64,000 nt of DNA from Streptococcus sp. oral taxon 056 str. F0418 (GCF_000220065.1 NZ_AFQU01000001.1:1818001-1882000); one strand, 5' to 3'; shown: positions 43,096 to 54,677, counted from the first letter of the stretch. Numbers and translations are program-made. The notes: generated from the letters alone by a model not told the origin.

Positions 43096-46000
43096 GAAAG
43101 ATCCCATTTTTAAGTTCAGAAGATATCCAGCAGCTACAGCATGACGAAGTTGCTTCTAATAAAGAAAAAAAGCGAACTGCAGAGCAGATTGAGGCGATTT
43201 ATTCCTCCGGACAGAACATTTTAGTGTCGGCTTCTGCAGGATCAGGGAAAACCTTTGTTATGGTTCAGCGGATCATTGATCAGCTTCTTCGAGGAGTATC
43301 TATTCAGGAGCTCTTTATCTCCACCTTTACTGTAAAAGCTGCAGGAGAGTTGAAAGAACGTCTGGAAAAGGAGTTGAGCAAACAACTCAAAGAGAGTTCT
43401 GACGAGGAGCTAAAACAACATCTAGCCCAACAACTAGCGGCTATTGCTACTGCTGATATTGGTACGATGGACTCTTTCACGCAAAAGGTTCTAAACAAGT
43501 ATGGCTATCTTCTTGGATTGGCTCCCAATTTTCGTATTCTCCAATCTGCAAGCGAGCAGACCATGTTGCAAAATGAAGTTTTTCAGCAACTGTTTGAGCA
43601 ATATTATGCAGGTGATAAAAAGGAAATTTTTGAAAAATTAGTCAAAAATTTCACAGGAACGAAAAAAAATATCTCTGGCTTTCGTAAGCAAGTTTATGCA
43701 ATATATCGATTTCTTCAATCAACAAGTAATCCAGAGTATTGGCTAAACGAAGTATTTCTGACAGGCTATGAAAATACCGACTTTGAGATGGAGCGAGATA
43801 AACTTTCACAGCAAGTAAAGGTTGCACTTTTTGATTTAGAAGATTATTTCCGATTTCATCTAGATCATGAAAGTCAAGAATTTTCGGGAGCTAAATACCA
43901 AGAAAATGTGTTGATAGCTTTGGATTTGCTAAGTAGCTTGCATGAAGTTTCGTCTAGTCAAGATTATTTTAGAGTTTTGAGAGAGCTTGTACGTTTATCT
44001 CGAGCTAGTGGAGGAAAAGCTTTTGTTATCAGTACTCGAAAGGAAGAACTAAAAGAGCTTGCCAGTGCTTTTAACCTAGAAAGAAAGAGTAAAATCGAGC
44101 ATTTGCGGACTCTTGAAGCAAGTATTTACCAATTTGAATTTTTAGAGAAATATCAAGATGATAGCTTGCCACTTTTGTATTTATTGCGTGATTTTATGCG
44201 TGATTTTACTCAAGCTTACTTGGACCGCAAAAAATTAGAAAATGCTTTTGAATTTGGTGATATAAGTCATTTTGCTATTCAGATTTTAGAAGAATTTCCT
44301 GAAGTACGTAGCTTTTACCAAGAGCGTTATCACGAGGTGATGGTCGACGAATATCAAGATACTAATCACACTCAAGAACGAATGCTAGAACTCTTGTCAA
44401 GTGGACACAATCGATTTATGGTAGGAGACATCAAGCAGTCTATCTATCGTTTTCGTCAAGCAGATCCACAAATTTTTAGTGAAAAATTTAAACGTCATCA
44501 AGAGGATTCTAGTCAAGGGAAATTGATTGTTCTTAAGGAAAATTTTCGGAGCCACATCGAAGTATTAGAGGCTACAAATGACGTTTTCAAGCGATTGATG
44601 GATGAGCAAGTAGGAGAAATAAACTATGATGAAACACACTATCTGGTAGCAGGAAATCCAGATAAAGCATTGCCTAATCCTCAAAATAGAGCCGAAGTTC
44701 TACTTTACGATGACTCTGTGGCGGATGAGGAAGTAGACGAAAGCATATCCGTTGGAGAGGTTACTTTAGTAATCAAGGAGATCATTCGTTTACATCGGGA
44801 AAAAGCGGTCGCTTTTAAGGATATTACGCTCCTAACAGCATCTCGTACTCGAAATGATATGATTCTAGCAGAGTTTGCAAAACATCATATCCCTCTTGTA
44901 CCTGATGGTGGAGAAGATAACTATCTCCAGTCGGTTGAAGTCATGGTCATGTTGGATACGTTACGCACAATTAATAATCCTTTAAATGACTATGCTTTAA
45001 CAGCTCTTCTCAAGTCGCCGATGTTTGACTTTGGTGAAGATGAACTAGCTCGTATTGCTCTCCAAAAAAGACATGAAAAATCGCAAGAAAATCTCTATGA
45101 GAAGTTAGAAAACGCCTTAGCTTCCCAAGGGCTACATCAAGACTTGATCTTGCCAGATCTTAAAAGGAAATTGCAGCTCTTTCAAAAGACACTATTAGAA
45201 TGGCGAACCTTTGCCAAAACTCACTCTTTATATGAACTGATTTGGAAGATTTATCAGGATCATTTGTATTACGATTATGTTGGGGCTTTGCCAAATGGCG
45301 CTCAACGTCAGGCAAATCTCTATGCACTCTCACTTAGAGCTAATGATTATGAAAAGTCTAGTTTTAAAGGTTTATCTCGCTTCATCGGGATGATTGATAA
45401 GATTTTAGAAAATCAACATGACTTGGCAAGCGTTCCTTTTGCTGCACCACAAGATGCTGTACGACTGATGACTGTGCATAAGAGTAAGGGGCTTGAGTTT
45501 AAGTATGTCTTTCTACTCAATATAGACAAGGCCTTTAATCGTCAAGATACGAGTTCTAATATTATTTTAAGTCGCAAGAATGGAATCGGCATCAAGTACA
45601 TAGCCGACGTTGAGTTAGAAAAGTCTGAAGGTATGCTAACCCATGTTCGTCTGTCTATGGATACACTACCTTATCAAAAAAACTTAGAAGAGATTCGACT
45701 AGCTAGCTTATCTGAGCAAATGCGTTTGCTCTATGTTGCCATGACAAGAGCAGAAACCAAGCTATACCTAATCGGAAAAGGAAGCCAAGAAATGCTAGAA
45801 AAGCGCAACTGGGGACAAGCAGAGCATGGCCGTTTACCACTTGCTCTACGTAGCCTACTTTCTTCATTTCAAGATTGGATTTATGCCATTCAGACTGTCT
45901 TTTCAGATGATCACCTTGCCTTTGATGTCCGTTTTGTAAGAGATGAGGACTTGACATCTGATAAAGTGGGTCAAATTATACAGGAAAGTCCGTTCGATGT

Positions 46001-46739
46001 AGATAATCTGGCAGATAATCGCCAGTCTGACGACATTGTAAGAGCCTTAGAAGTATTAGAAAATGTAGATAGGCTTAATCGTCAATATGCAGCCGCTATT
46101 GAATTACCAAGTGTCCGTACTCCCAGTCAGATTAAAAAGCTTTATGAACCAGTTATGGAAAGTGATGGCGTAGAGATTATGGACAAAAAAACAGAGATTT
46201 CACAACCGCAAACCTTTGTTTTTCCTGACTTTACTAAGAAATCTTCTGTAACAGGAGCACAAGTCGGAAGTGCTGTCCATGAACTGATGCAAAAAATTCC
46301 CTTGGATAAAAAGCCTGATAGAAACATCATAAAAACAATTCTAAAACAAGTACAAGCAGAAGCGGCAGTGAAAGAAAAGATTGATCTAGATAAAATCGTA
46401 GCTTTTTTTGAAAGTTCGCTTGGAAAAATCATGCAAGAACATAAAGATAAACTTCACCGTGAAGCACCTTTTGCTATGCTTAAGAAGGATAAGATAAGTG
46501 GGCAGGATTTTGTTGTTCGGGGGATTTTGGATGGCTATCTTTTACTTGGAGATAAAATAGTACTCTTTGATTACAAGACAGACAAATTCCAGCATGTCCA
46601 GGATTTGGTAGAACGCTACCGGCCTCAGTTGAGTTTATATGCCGAAGCCCTTAGTCGTTCTTATGGTATTTCGCAGGTTGAGAAATACTTGATTTTACTG
46701 GGGGGATCTGATTTACAAGTGGTCAAGGTCGAAGAATAG
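43092..46739 (+). CDS. rexA: ATP-dependent helicase/nuclease subunit A (AddA/RexA)
   Basis: About 1,215 residues. It is a UvrD-type superfamily 1 helicase with Walker [14 protein letters not shown] near residue 40, motif Ia [14 protein letters not shown], motif [10 protein letters not shown] near 419, motif [18 protein letters not shown], and motifs V-VI ([23 protein letters not shown]). A C-terminal RecB-like nuclease domain ends it ([26 protein letters not shown]). The ATG at 43092 overlaps the rexB stop and is preferred to an upstream in-frame ATG. The PHP phosphatase gene follows after 21 bases. Confidence 0.97.
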   Translation: MRKIPFLSSEDIQQLQHDEVASNKEKKRTAEQIEAIYSSGQNILVSASAGSGKTFVMVQRIIDQLLRGVSIQELFISTFTVKAAGELKERLEKELSKQLKESSDEELKQHLAQQLAAIATADIGTMDSFTQKVLNKYGYLLGLAPNFRILQSASEQTMLQNEVFQQLFEQYYAGDKKEIFEKLVKNFTGTKKNISGFRKQVYAIYRFLQSTSNPEYWLNEVFLTGYENTDFEMERDKLSQQVKVALFDLEDYFRFHLDHESQEFSGAKYQENVLIALDLLSSLHEVSSSQDYFRVLRELVRLSRASGGKAFVISTRKEELKELASAFNLERKSKIEHLRTLEASIYQFEFLEKYQDDSLPLLYLLRDFMRDFTQAYLDRKKLENAFEFGDISHFAIQILEEFPEVRSFYQERYHEVMVDEYQDTNHTQERMLELLSSGHNRFMVGDIKQSIYRFRQADPQIFSEKFKRHQEDSSQGKLIVLKENFRSHIEVLEATNDVFKRLMDEQVGEINYDETHYLVAGNPDKALPNPQNRAEVLLYDDSVADEEVDESISVGEVTLVIKEIIRLHREKAVAFKDITLLTASRTRNDMILAEFAKHHIPLVPDGGEDNYLQSVEVMVMLDTLRTINNPLNDYALTALLKSPMFDFGEDELARIALQKRHEKSQENLYEKLENALASQGLHQDLILPDLKRKLQLFQKTLLEWRTFAKTHSLYELIWKIYQDHLYYDYVGALPNGAQRQANLYALSLRANDYEKSSFKGLSRFIGMIDKILENQHDLASVPFAAPQDAVRLMTVHKSKGLEFKYVFLLNIDKAFNRQDTSSNIILSRKNGIGIKYIADVELEKSEGMLTHVRLSMDTLPYQKNLEEIRLASLSEQMRLLYVAMTRAETKLYLIGKGSQEMLEKRNWGQAEHGRLPLALRSLLSSFQDWIYAIQTVFSDDHLAFDVRFVRDEDLTSDKVGQIIQESPFDVDNLADNRQSDDIVRALEVLENVDRLNRQYAAAIELPSVRTPSQIKKLYEPVMESDGVEIMDKKTEISQPQTFVFPDFTKKSSVTGAQVGSAVHELMQKIPLDKKPDRNIIKTILKQVQAEAAVKEKIDLDKIVAFFESSLGKIMQEHKDKLHREAPFAMLKKDKISGQDFVVRGILDGYLLLGDKIVLFDYKTDKFQHVQDLVERYRPQLSLYAEALSRSYGISQVEKYLILLGGSDLQVVKVEE

Positions 46740-46760
46740 ATGGATGATGGAGGAAGAGAA

Positions 46761-47501
46761 ATGAGAGATAATCATCTTCATACCTATTTTTCATATGATG
46801 CGACAGCTGACTTTTCTGATTATTTAGAAAGCTACGAAGGAGAAATCATTACAACAGAACATTTTGATTTATCAAATCCCTACATGGGTGGTCCGCGTGA
46901 TGATGTGCCCGATTATGAAGCTTATGAACGAAAAATAGAAGAGCTTAACCAACGATATGGAAACCGAATCAAAAAGGGAATTGAAATAGGCTATTATGCT
47001 CCTAGAGAAGCAGATATTTTGGCTTATCTTGAAGGAAAGGAATACGATCTTAAGCTCCTATCCGTTCATCATAATGGACGCTTTGACTATCTAGAAGAAG
47101 CCGTTTTTGAGTTGGATAAGATGGAGCATATCATTCATTATTTTAAAGAAATGGAAGAAGCAATCGAACGTATTCCAGCAGATGTACTGGCGCATTTTGA
47201 TTATGGTTTCCGTAAGCTTTCAGTTAGCCTAGAAGAGTTCAAATCTCTGGAACCTCAGCTGCGCCAACTGTTTCAAAAGATGATTGATTATAATTTAGCA
47301 TTCGAATTGAATAGCAAATCGATGTATCTTTATAATCATGAAGAACTGTATCGCTATGCACTTGTTTTGATCAAAGATATGGGAGGACACAGATTTTCGG
47401 TAGGATCAGATGGCCATAAAGTAGAGCATTTTCGACTGCATTTTGATAGAATAGAGCACTTGCTAGCTGAATTTGAAATTGGCGAAGAACAATTACTTTG
47501 A
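46761..47501 (+). CDS. PHP-domain phosphatase (histidinol-phosphatase-like)
   Basis: A protein of about 246 residues of the PHP metal-dependent phosphoesterase superfamily. The HxH motif is in DNHLHTYFSYDA at the N-terminus, and further metal ligands are in TTEHFDLS, LLSVHHNG, LAHFDYGF and the C-terminal SVGSDGHK. It resembles HisJ-type histidinol phosphatases, but no histidine biosynthesis genes are nearby, so the substrate is open. The ATG at 46761 follows GGAGG. An earlier ATG at 46740 lacks spacing for a site. It is probably cotranscribed with rexBA. Confidence 0.82.
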   Translation: MRDNHLHTYFSYDATADFSDYLESYEGEIITTEHFDLSNPYMGGPRDDVPDYEAYERKIEELNQRYGNRIKKGIEIGYYAPREADILAYLEGKEYDLKLLSVHHNGRFDYLEEAVFELDKMEHIIHYFKEMEEAIERIPADVLAHFDYGFRKLSVSLEEFKSLEPQLRQLFQKMIDYNLAFELNSKSMYLYNHEELYRYALVLIKDMGGHRFSVGSDGHKVEHFRLHFDRIEHLLAEFEIGEEQLL

Positions 47502-48260
47502 TGAGATTTTTTTGCTATTTATAAATGCGGATAGATAAAAACGCAATTACATATAAACATTTGCATTTTTCCTGACAATAGTTCAGTTATATCAATGTTT
47601 TTTGCCATATTTTTTATAGTTTTTATAGCGAAATCTATTGACAATAAAGGTCTTAAAGAGAATTCTTTTTTTGGATATGTACTGACTCCAAAAAATTAGA
47701 CAAATTATTTACCAAAAGGATTTAGTTCCGTATTGAACGGGACTAAGTCCTTTTCTACTATTTGTCAAGTATATCAAGGTATTTGATGAAAAATAGTTTG
47801 AGTTCCATAGTCAAACTAAGGGAATTGTCTTTTTTTGAACTAAAGTTTAGTATAAAAAGTGTACACTAAACCAACACCTCATCTGGTGATTTTTTTGATA
47901 AGGCGTTACAATAATATGGCATAAACAATTTTACCTCTTTGTCTTGAATGATTCCTTGCTTTAGTGATGTCATTTTCAATACTCGACGTTTTTCGTCCCA
48001 CATACTTTGATAACATTCTTCCTAAAACAGGTGTCTTGTCAGTTTTAGTTACGACGTCTAGCGCCAAAGGACTTATCGACTTAACAAGACACCTCTACTT
48101 TAACATAACGAAAAAGTAGTGAGTACTTTCTCCCGCCGGAGATTTCCTCACTACTAATCTTAGTATGTTTTAGTTTGACTTTAATCTGTTTGTTATTATG
48201 GTGATCAATGTGGTTGATGATGGTTCAATGGTAATCAAGTGAGTCTGAGAATCGAACTTC
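47502..48260. other. Intergenic insertion-sequence graveyard
   Basis: No intact gene. From about 47680 the sequence gtactgactccaaaaaatta followed by a long hairpin (about 47717-47755, aaaggatttagttccgt/acgggactaagtccttt) looks like the end of an IS3-family element. Further inverted repeats lie at about 47849-47874 (gtttagt/actaaac), 48029-48098 (aggtgtcttgt/acaagacacct) and 48117-48158 (tagtgag/ctcacta). They look like separate ends or terminators of decayed mobile elements. Confidence 0.45.
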
Positions 48261-49027
48261 GGTTCTTTGTCAACTGTAGTGGGTTGATGAAAAGTTACAA
48301 CCTGGAGAGGACTAACGTGTTTCTATCCTTTTTTATATTCAGAGCATGAGTATTCTAGTTTTAAAGTTGTCAAAGTTTCGGAAGATAAAAGTTTTTGGCT
48401 TGATAATCTTGATTTGGTTGTTAGTGGCTTCTAATTTTGTATTTGAATGAGAAAGTTCCACTAGCATTTAATTGCTGTACTCGTGAGATTTACGTTCCAA
48501 TTGATTTATGATTTGGATGCGAAGACGGATTCATAGTTTGGCTAGGGTGTTGTGTAATATGAAAAGCAATCGAGGAAGATTTTAGCAGAAAGAAAGAGTT
48601 TCTTAACGATGTCGTAGTGGGAGATAAACATGCCCATAGTAATGACTTTAACCCCGTTTCGGACCTGTCTGGAATGGAGCAGAAAATGTTTACGAATAGT
48701 TGCTTGAGTTCGTCCATCCAAGATAGCTATGATTTTTCTTGAAGTCATATTGAGCCATTTGTCTTTGATTGACAATGAGGATATAAAAGAGTAGGATAAT
48801 TGAGCTTCACATGCATTTATATATGAGTTTCCGTTTTAAAAATGAAAGAAATTTCTATATTTGTGTCTTTTATTTCAAGCAATTCTAAGGTATTCTTAAC
48901 AGGTCTCGTAAGTAGCTTTCTAATAGATTGTATGGTGCTTTCATTATAGTTTTTACGTACAACAAAATAGATTTCATACTTCCTAACTTCTTACAGTGGT
49001 TTTATCCACTACAGAAATTATGGAGCT
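48261..49027 (-). mobile_element. ISL3-family element, internally deleted remnant
   Basis: Both ends are recognisable: ggttctttgtcaactgtagt at 48261 and ccactacagaaattatggagc near 49025. Between them the minus strand keeps fragments of the transposase, such as KIIAILDGRTQATIRKHFL and KVITMGMF near 48600-48770. Most of the gene is missing. It has the same orientation as the copies at 1253 and 8284. Confidence 0.85.
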
Positions 49028-49143
49028 CTATATTCTCAGACTCTTTTGTGTGCCAGTAAAATAGAAAAGAATAGGCAAAAGTACTCAACTGTGATATAAT
49101 AGAAAGGAATTCTATGTATGAAATAACTTGAAAGAGATAAATC

Positions 49144-50406
49144 ATGAGAAAAATTGTAATCAATGGTAATCGACCTCTAAAAGGTGAGGTTACTATTAGT
49201 GGAGCAAAAAATAGTGTTGTAGCTCTTATTCCTGCAATTATTTTGGCAGATGGAATTGTGACTTTAGATGGAGTGCCAGCGATTTCAGATGTGGATAGCT
49301 TGATTGATATCATGGAAACCATGGGCGCAAGCGTAAAACGTAATGGGGACAGTCTTGAAATCGATCCGCGTCAAGTGAAAAATATGCCGATGCCTTATGG
49401 AAAAATAAATAGTCTTCGTGCTTCTTATTATTTTTATGGAAGTTTATTAGGGCGTTTTGGTATGGCTACAGTAGGACTTCCAGGCGGATGTGATCTTGGT
49501 CCGCGTCCGATTGACCTTCATTTGAAAGCTTTCGAAGCTATGGGAGCGCAGATGAGTCAAGATGGCAATGCTATGCACCTAGAAGCAGTAAAGGGGCGTA
49601 TGAATGGTGCTAGTATCTATATGGATACAGTGAGTGTTGGTGCAACAATCAATACCATGTTGGCTGCTGTTCGAGCTTCTGGTCGTACTGTCATTGAAAA
49701 TGCAGCTAGGGAACCAGAGATTATTGATGTTGCGACTTTGTTGAATAATATGGGAGCTCATATTCGTGGGGCGGGTACAGATATTATTACGATTGAAGGT
49801 GTCGAGAAACTCCATGGGACACGCCATCAGGTGATTCCTGATCGAATCGAAGCAGGCACTTACATTGCTTTAGCTGCTGCTATTGGTCAAGGTATCCAGA
49901 TCAATAATGTCTTGTACGAGCATTTAGAAGGTTTTATCGCTAAATTGGAAGAAATGGGTGTCAGAATGACCATTTCAGAAGACAGTATTTATGTTGAAGA
50001 GCAAAAAGAATTAAAAGCAATCAATATTAAAACAGCTCCTTATCCAGGTTTTGCAACAGACTTGCAGCAACCGATTACTCCACTTTTGCTCAAAGCTAAA
50101 GGTCGTGGCTTTATAGTGGATACCATTTATGAAAAACGGATCAACCATGTTCCTGAATTGGCCAAGATGGCTGCTCACATATCATCATCTAGCCATCAGA
50201 TTATCTATGAGGGACCAAACCTGCTAAAAGGAGCGGATGTAAAAGCAACCGATTTACGTGCAGGTGCTGCTTTAGTTATCGCTGGCTTGATGGCTCAAGG
50301 ACAAACTGAGATTCGAAATATCGAGTTCATTTTACGTGGTTACTCAAATATTATTGAAAAATTGAGAAGCCTTGGAGCAGATATTGAATTAGTAGAAGAA
50401 GTATAG
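49144..50406 (+). CDS. murA: UDP-N-acetylglucosamine 1-carboxyvinyltransferase
   Basis: The 420-residue enzyme transfers enolpyruvate to UDP-GlcNAc, the first committed step of peptidoglycan synthesis and the target of fosfomycin. The substrate-binding [12 protein letters not shown] lies near residue 20. The reactive cysteine (Cys115 equivalent) is in [11 protein letters not shown], and the C-terminus has [15 protein letters not shown] and the loop around IEAGTYIA. Streptococci have two paralogues. The neighbouring spxR and map fit the second locus, but I do not assign which. A TGATATAAT box near 49095 gives its promoter. Confidence 0.96.
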   Translation: MRKIVINGNRPLKGEVTISGAKNSVVALIPAIILADGIVTLDGVPAISDVDSLIDIMETMGASVKRNGDSLEIDPRQVKNMPMPYGKINSLRASYYFYGSLLGRFGMATVGLPGGCDLGPRPIDLHLKAFEAMGAQMSQDGNAMHLEAVKGRMNGASIYMDTVSVGATINTMLAAVRASGRTVIENAAREPEIIDVATLLNNMGAHIRGAGTDIITIEGVEKLHGTRHQVIPDRIEAGTYIALAAAIGQGIQINNVLYEHLEGFIAKLEEMGVRMTISEDSIYVEEQKELKAINIKTAPYPGFATDLQQPITPLLLKAKGRGFIVDTIYEKRINHVPELAKMAAHISSSSHQIIYEGPNLLKGADVKATDLRAGAALVIAGLMAQGQTEIRNIEFILRGYSNIIEKLRSLGADIELVEEV

Positions 50407-50447
50407 GCTGGTGTTACAGTAAAGAAAACACAGCCTCTAGGTAGCTT

Positions 50448-50997
50448 ATGAATATATGGACAAAATTAGCTGAATTTGCTGTTATTGAGACAGAACGATT
50501 GCGCCTGAGACCTTTCTCTTATCAGGATGCAGAGGATTTTTATGCTATTGCTTCTAATCCAAAAAATTTGGAGTTTATTTTTCCAAGTCAGGCGAGCATA
50601 GAAGAAAGCCAATATGTCCTAGCAAACTATTTCATGAGAAATCCTCTGGGAGTTTGGGCTATCTGCGATAAAGAGAGCCAACGAATGATTGGCTCTATTA
50701 AGTTTGAAAAATTAGATGAAATAAAAAAGAAGCAGAGCTAGGTTATTTTTTAAAAAAGACCATTGGGGAAAAGGCCTGATGACAGAATGTGTAAGTGCAA
50801 TGAGACTTTTATCTGTTAATCAATTTGGCATGAAAAAGTTAAGTATCATTACTCATCAGGAAAATGTAGCCAGTCAGCGTGTTGCTCTAAAAGCGGGTTT
50901 TAAAATGTTTCGACAGTTCAAAGGAAGCGATCGTTATACACGAAAAATGAGGGACTATGTCGAATTTCGCTATGAAAGAGGTGATGATGATGAGTAA
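50448..50997 (+). pseudogene. GNAT acetyltransferase, frameshifted in an A-run
   Basis: The first frame gives the N-terminal half of a RimJ/RimL-like GNAT enzyme (VIETERLRLRPFSYQDAEDF ...) up to 50741. The second frame gives the rest (LGYFLKKDHWGKGLMTECVS, then VASQRVALKAGFKMF, ending at 50997). Adding one A to the run of six at about 50723 would rejoin them to about 183 residues. The acetyl-CoA loop region (KKDHWGKGLM) is intact. The lesion could be a homopolymer sequencing error or a phase-variable tract. Confidence 0.85.
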
Positions 50998-52267
50998 ACA
51001 CCAAGAAATTATCGCTTACTTAGAGAAACTTCCTGTAGGAAAAAGAGTCAGTGTTCGCAGTATTTCAAACTATCTTGGAGTTAGCGATGGAACAGCTTAC
51101 CGAGCTATTAAGGAAGCTGAAAATCGAGGCTTGGTAGAGACTCGTCCCCGTAGTGGAACGGTTCGTGTTAAGTCTACGAAAGTTGTGCTAGAACATTTGA
51201 CTTATCACGAAATCGCTGAGATTACTCGATCAGAAGTATTAGCTGGACAGGCTGGTCTAGATAAAGAATTTAGTAAATTCTCTATCGGCGCTATGACCGA
51301 ACAGAATATCATGCGTTATTTAACGGAAGGGGGTCTCTTAATCGTAGGAGACCGCACTGAAATCCAGCGTTTAGCTTTAAAAAATGAAAATGCAGTGCTA
51401 GTGACGGGTGGATTTAGTATCGAAGAGGATATTTTATCTTTGGCAGATCAAATGAGTATTCCTATTTTGCGTACGCAACATGATACCTATACAGTAGCGA
51501 CAATTATTAATCGAGCTTTATCAAACATTCAGATAAAAACAGATATCCTAACTGTAGAACAAGTTTATCGGTCTGCTCATGAACATGGCTTTTTACAGGA
51601 AACAGATACAGTCAAGGATTATTTGGATTTGGTTCGCAAAAATCGTTCGAGTCGTTTTCCTGTGATAAATCAACATCAAATGGTTGTTGGAGTAGTAACA
51701 ATGCGAGATGCAGGAGATAAATCACCTTATACGACTCTGGACAAAATTATGACAAAAAATCCTTTTATGACAGGATTGAAAACCAATATTGCAAATGTCA
51801 GTCAACGGATGATCGCAGAGGATTTTGAGATGATACCGGTCGTTCGTAGTAATCAAACTTTATTAGGAGTGATTACACGTCGAGATATTCTAGAAAAAAT
51901 GAGCCGTGAGCAGGTATCTAGCTTGCCAACTTTTAGTGATCAGATTACCCAAAAGCTTATTCGAAATGGGAATGATTTTGCTTTTACAGTAGAGCCTTTT
52001 ATGTTGGAAAATAATGGTGTTCTCTCGCATGGTGTTTTGACAGAAATTCTCAATACAGCTACACATCAACTGATCTCTTATAGTGGTCGAAGTCTCATTA
52101 TTGAGAACATGATGATTTACTTTTTGCAAGCCGTACAACTAGATGATTACCTAACACTCCAGTCTCGTCTAGTACGAGAAACAAGACGGTCGGCTATTAT
52201 TGATTATGAGATCTATTTAGAGCATCAGTTAGTAGCTAAGGCAACAATAACGGTAAAAATAAACTAA
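50990..52267 (+). CDS. spxR: SpxR/YtoI-type regulator: HTH, DRTGG, CBS pair and hotdog domains
   Basis: A protein of about 425 residues. Residues 1-60 form a winged helix (YLEKLPVGKRVSVRSISNYL, GTAYRAIKEAE). Residues about 75-180 are a DRTGG domain (GGLLIVGDRTEIQ). Two CBS motifs follow (RFPVINQHQMVVGVVTMRDA near 225 and MIPVVRSNQTLLGVITRRDI near 285). The C-terminal 120 residues are a hotdog fold. This order matches pneumococcal SpxR, a CBS-HotDog protein that controls the pyruvate oxidase gene spxB and probably senses adenylate or acyl ligands. The start is one of three adjacent ATGs after AAAGAGG and overlaps the acetyltransferase gene. Confidence 0.85.
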   Translation: MSKHQEIIAYLEKLPVGKRVSVRSISNYLGVSDGTAYRAIKEAENRGLVETRPRSGTVRVKSTKVVLEHLTYHEIAEITRSEVLAGQAGLDKEFSKFSIGAMTEQNIMRYLTEGGLLIVGDRTEIQRLALKNENAVLVTGGFSIEEDILSLADQMSIPILRTQHDTYTVATIINRALSNIQIKTDILTVEQVYRSAHEHGFLQETDTVKDYLDLVRKNRSSRFPVINQHQMVVGVVTMRDAGDKSPYTTLDKIMTKNPFMTGLKTNIANVSQRMIAEDFEMIPVVRSNQTLLGVITRRDILEKMSREQVSSLPTFSDQITQKLIRNGNDFAFTVEPFMLENNGVLSHGVLTEILNTATHQLISYSGRSLIIENMMIYFLQAVQLDDYLTLQSRLVRETRRSAIIDYEIYLEHQLVAKATITVKIN

Positions 52268-52288
52268 GAAGAGGAAACAGAATAAAGA

Positions 52289-53146
52289 ATGATTACATTA
52301 AAATCACAACGTGAGATTGATTTGATGGCTAAAAGTGGCGAGTTTCTTGCCTCTATTCATCATGGATTGAGAGAATTAATTAAACCAGGAATCGATATGT
52401 GGGATATTGAAGAATATGTCCGCAGACGTTGTAAAGAGGAAAATGCCCTACCTTTGCAAATCGGAGTAGAAGGAAGTATTATGGATTATCCTTATGCAAC
52501 CTGTTGCTCCCTTAATGATGAAGTGGCTCATGCGTTTCCTCGCCATCAAAAGTTGGTGGAAGGTGATTTAATCAGCATTGATATGGTTGTTGGTTTAGTA
52601 GATAAATCGGAATTAGATGTTGCCAAATTAGACTTTAATAATGTCCATGAAATGAAGAAATATACAGAGAATTTCCGTGGTGGCGTTGCAGACTCTTGTT
52701 GGTCCTATGCGGTGGGACAAGTTAGTCCTGAGGTGAAACAACTGATGGATGTCACCAAAGAATGTCTCTACCGCGGGATTGCTGCTGCAAAAGTTGGCAA
52801 TCGAATTGGCGATATTGGTGCAGCAATTCAAGAATATGCTGAGAGTCATGGTTATGGAGTTGTGCAAGATTTAGTTGGACACGGTGTAGGTCCAACCATG
52901 CATGAAGAGCCAATGGTACCACATTATGGTCGAGCTGGTCGTGGTCTACGCTTGCGAGAAGGAATGGTCTTGACTATTGAGCCAATGATTAATACAGGCA
53001 CTTGGGAAATTGATACAGACTTTGAAACTGGCTGGGCTCATAAAACGCTTGATGGTGGCTTGTCTTGCCAATATGAACACCAATTTGTCATTACAAAAGA
53101 TGGTCCAGTGATTTTGACCAGTCAAGGTGAAGAAGGCACTTATTAA
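52289..53146 (+). CDS. map: Methionine aminopeptidase, type I
   Basis: The 285-residue metal enzyme removes the N-terminal methionine of new proteins. Metal ligands are visible in order: DLISIDMVVG near residue 94, the aspartate region in the insert, GHGVGPTMHEEP near 195 (histidine), TIEPMINTG near 231 (glutamate) and QYEHQFVIT near 267 (glutamate). It carries the roughly 30-residue insertion (LDFNNVHEMKKYTENFRGG) seen in streptococcal enzymes. It follows spxR after 21 bases. Confidence 0.95.
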   Translation: MITLKSQREIDLMAKSGEFLASIHHGLRELIKPGIDMWDIEEYVRRRCKEENALPLQIGVEGSIMDYPYATCCSLNDEVAHAFPRHQKLVEGDLISIDMVVGLVDKSELDVAKLDFNNVHEMKKYTENFRGGVADSCWSYAVGQVSPEVKQLMDVTKECLYRGIAAAKVGNRIGDIGAAIQEYAESHGYGVVQDLVGHGVGPTMHEEPMVPHYGRAGRGLRLREGMVLTIEPMINTGTWEIDTDFETGWAHKTLDGGLSCQYEHQFVITKDGPVILTSQGEEGTY

Positions 53147-53223
53147 GATATATAGGAGGTTGGGGTAGTATATTCCTAGCCTCTTCGCTTTATCTCAATA
53201 AACAGTCTACAGAAAGGAAAAAC

Positions 53224-54120
53224 ATGAAAAAAATAATTAAGAATCTAAAAAATCAGCAGTTTTTAAGAGCTTTTTTTGATTTTTATAATCAGTCTGATAT
53301 TAGTATCACTAGCATTGCTGTGGCTTATTATTTTTTAATATCTGCCTTTCCTTTATTACTAGTCTTGGCAAATATTCTACCTTATTTCCAAATTCAGACA
53401 GATACTTTATTGAACTTATTAAATAATATTTTACCAGTATCGATTTATCAAATGGTTTCAACCGCAGTTCGAGAGATCTTTAGCCATCCATCATCAGGTT
53501 TGTTGAGTTTTTCAATCTTATCAGCCATCTGGGCTTTCTCACAGTGTATTTCTTTTTTACAAAAGGCCTTTAATAAGGCTTATAATGTGACAAAGGGACA
53601 CAGTTTACTTCGCAATCGTCTATTTAGTTTTGTTGTGAGTCTTGGTTTACAAATTTTATTGATTCTTTCAATGTTGCTATCTGTCTTTGGGCGTAGTATT
53701 TTGACTTTAATGTATAACCTTTTTGATTTAGATGTATCATTTTATAGACAAATCACGACCATAACTGAGTGGTTCGTCTTTCTAGTTCTATTTCTAACCT
53801 TAATTGCACTCTATTATCTATTACCTAATGTCAAGATAAACAAGGTTCACTATGTTTTGCCTGGCACATTTTTTGTAGTTGGAATCCTTTTTGGTATGCT
53901 GAATTTATTTAATGTATATCTAGAAGCCTATATGAACCACTTTATGAGTGTCCGATTTTTTGGATCAGTCTTTGTAATTTTTGTGATGTTATGGTTTATT
54001 ATTGTTTCAAAGATTTTGATTATCGGTGCTATTTTGAACGCAAGCTACCAATCTTGCCAAGAGTCTGAATTTGAACTGGATAAAATTCGGGGATTCTCTT
54101 TTATAAAAAAGAATGAATAA
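53224..54120 (+). CDS. YihY/BrkB-family inner membrane protein
   Basis: A 298-residue protein with six predicted membrane helices, for example IAVAYYFLISAFPLLLVLAN near the N-terminus and IFVMLWFIIVSKILIIGAIL near the C-terminus. The family signature stretch is AIWAFSQCISFLQKAFNKAY near residue 105. Family members were once called ribonuclease BN, which is not supported. Their role is unknown and may be transport. It has its own GAAAGGA ribosome binding site after a weak inverted repeat behind map. Confidence 0.85.
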   Translation: MKKIIKNLKNQQFLRAFFDFYNQSDISITSIAVAYYFLISAFPLLLVLANILPYFQIQTDTLLNLLNNILPVSIYQMVSTAVREIFSHPSSGLLSFSILSAIWAFSQCISFLQKAFNKAYNVTKGHSLLRNRLFSFVVSLGLQILLILSMLLSVFGRSILTLMYNLFDLDVSFYRQITTITEWFVFLVLFLTLIALYYLLPNVKINKVHYVLPGTFFVVGILFGMLNLFNVYLEAYMNHFMSVRFFGSVFVIFVMLWFIIVSKILIIGAILNASYQSCQESEFELDKIRGFSFIKKNE

Positions 54121-54150
54121 AGATTGAACATTTTATTGTAAAACGTATTT

Positions 54151-54182
54151 TTTATTGCATTTGCAATAAAATGTGTTATAAT
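54151..54182 (+). promoter_or_regulatory. Palindromic operator and promoter of the MarR-type gene
   Basis: TTTATTGCA-TT-TGCAATAAA at 54151-54170 is a perfect 9-bp inverted repeat around a two-base centre. It covers the -35 (TTGCAT, 54155-54160) and spacer of a promoter whose -10 TATAAT is at 54177-54182. This is the usual layout for autorepression by a dimeric MarR protein, encoded 30 bases downstream. Confidence 0.7.
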
Positions 54183-54211
54183 AGTTTCAAATAAAAATTA
54201 AAGGAGGGGAT

Positions 54212-54660
54212 ATGTCAGTATTGCGAGAAATTGGGATTATCGCCCGAGCTTTGGATTCTATTGCTAATATTGAGTTTCGTGACATAGAGCTAGCGCGAGG
54301 GCAATATCTTTATCTGGTACGAATCGCGGAGAATCCGGGAATCATTCAAGAGGAGCTGTCGGAGCTGCTCAAGGTGGATCGCTCAACGGTTGCCCGTTCT
54401 GTTAAGAAGCTTGAGGCCAAGGGCTTGGTACAGCAGAAGGCAGCTAAGGACAGCAAGAAGAACAAGGAATGGTTTGTGACGGAAAAAGGGGAAAACTTTA
54501 TCCTTTTATCCTAGCTGAGAATGACTATTCTGAAGAGACATCCCTACAGGGATTTTCTCAAGCGGAAGTTAAAGCCTTGGAGGAAATGCTTGTTCGAGTA
54601 CGTGAAAACATCACAGGTGACTGGGAAGCAGTCAAAAAAGGACAAAAAAGAAACTATTAA
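54212..54660 (+). pseudogene. MarR-family regulator, frameshifted near the C-terminus
   Basis: The first frame has the winged-helix core (NPGIIQEELSELLKVDRSTV then ARSVKKLEAKGLVQQ and the wing KNKEWFVTEKG) up to about residue 93. It then ends prematurely at 54514. The other frame continues naturally (LYPFILAENDYSEETSLQGF ... VRENITGDWEAVKKG) to 54660. The indel lies in the run aaaaaggggaaaac near 54490. The truncated form keeps the DNA-binding part but loses the C-terminal dimerisation helices. A GNAT or other effector gene is not adjacent, and a B3/B4 protein gene follows. Confidence 0.87.
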
Positions 54661-54677
54661 GATTGAAGAGGTGCATC

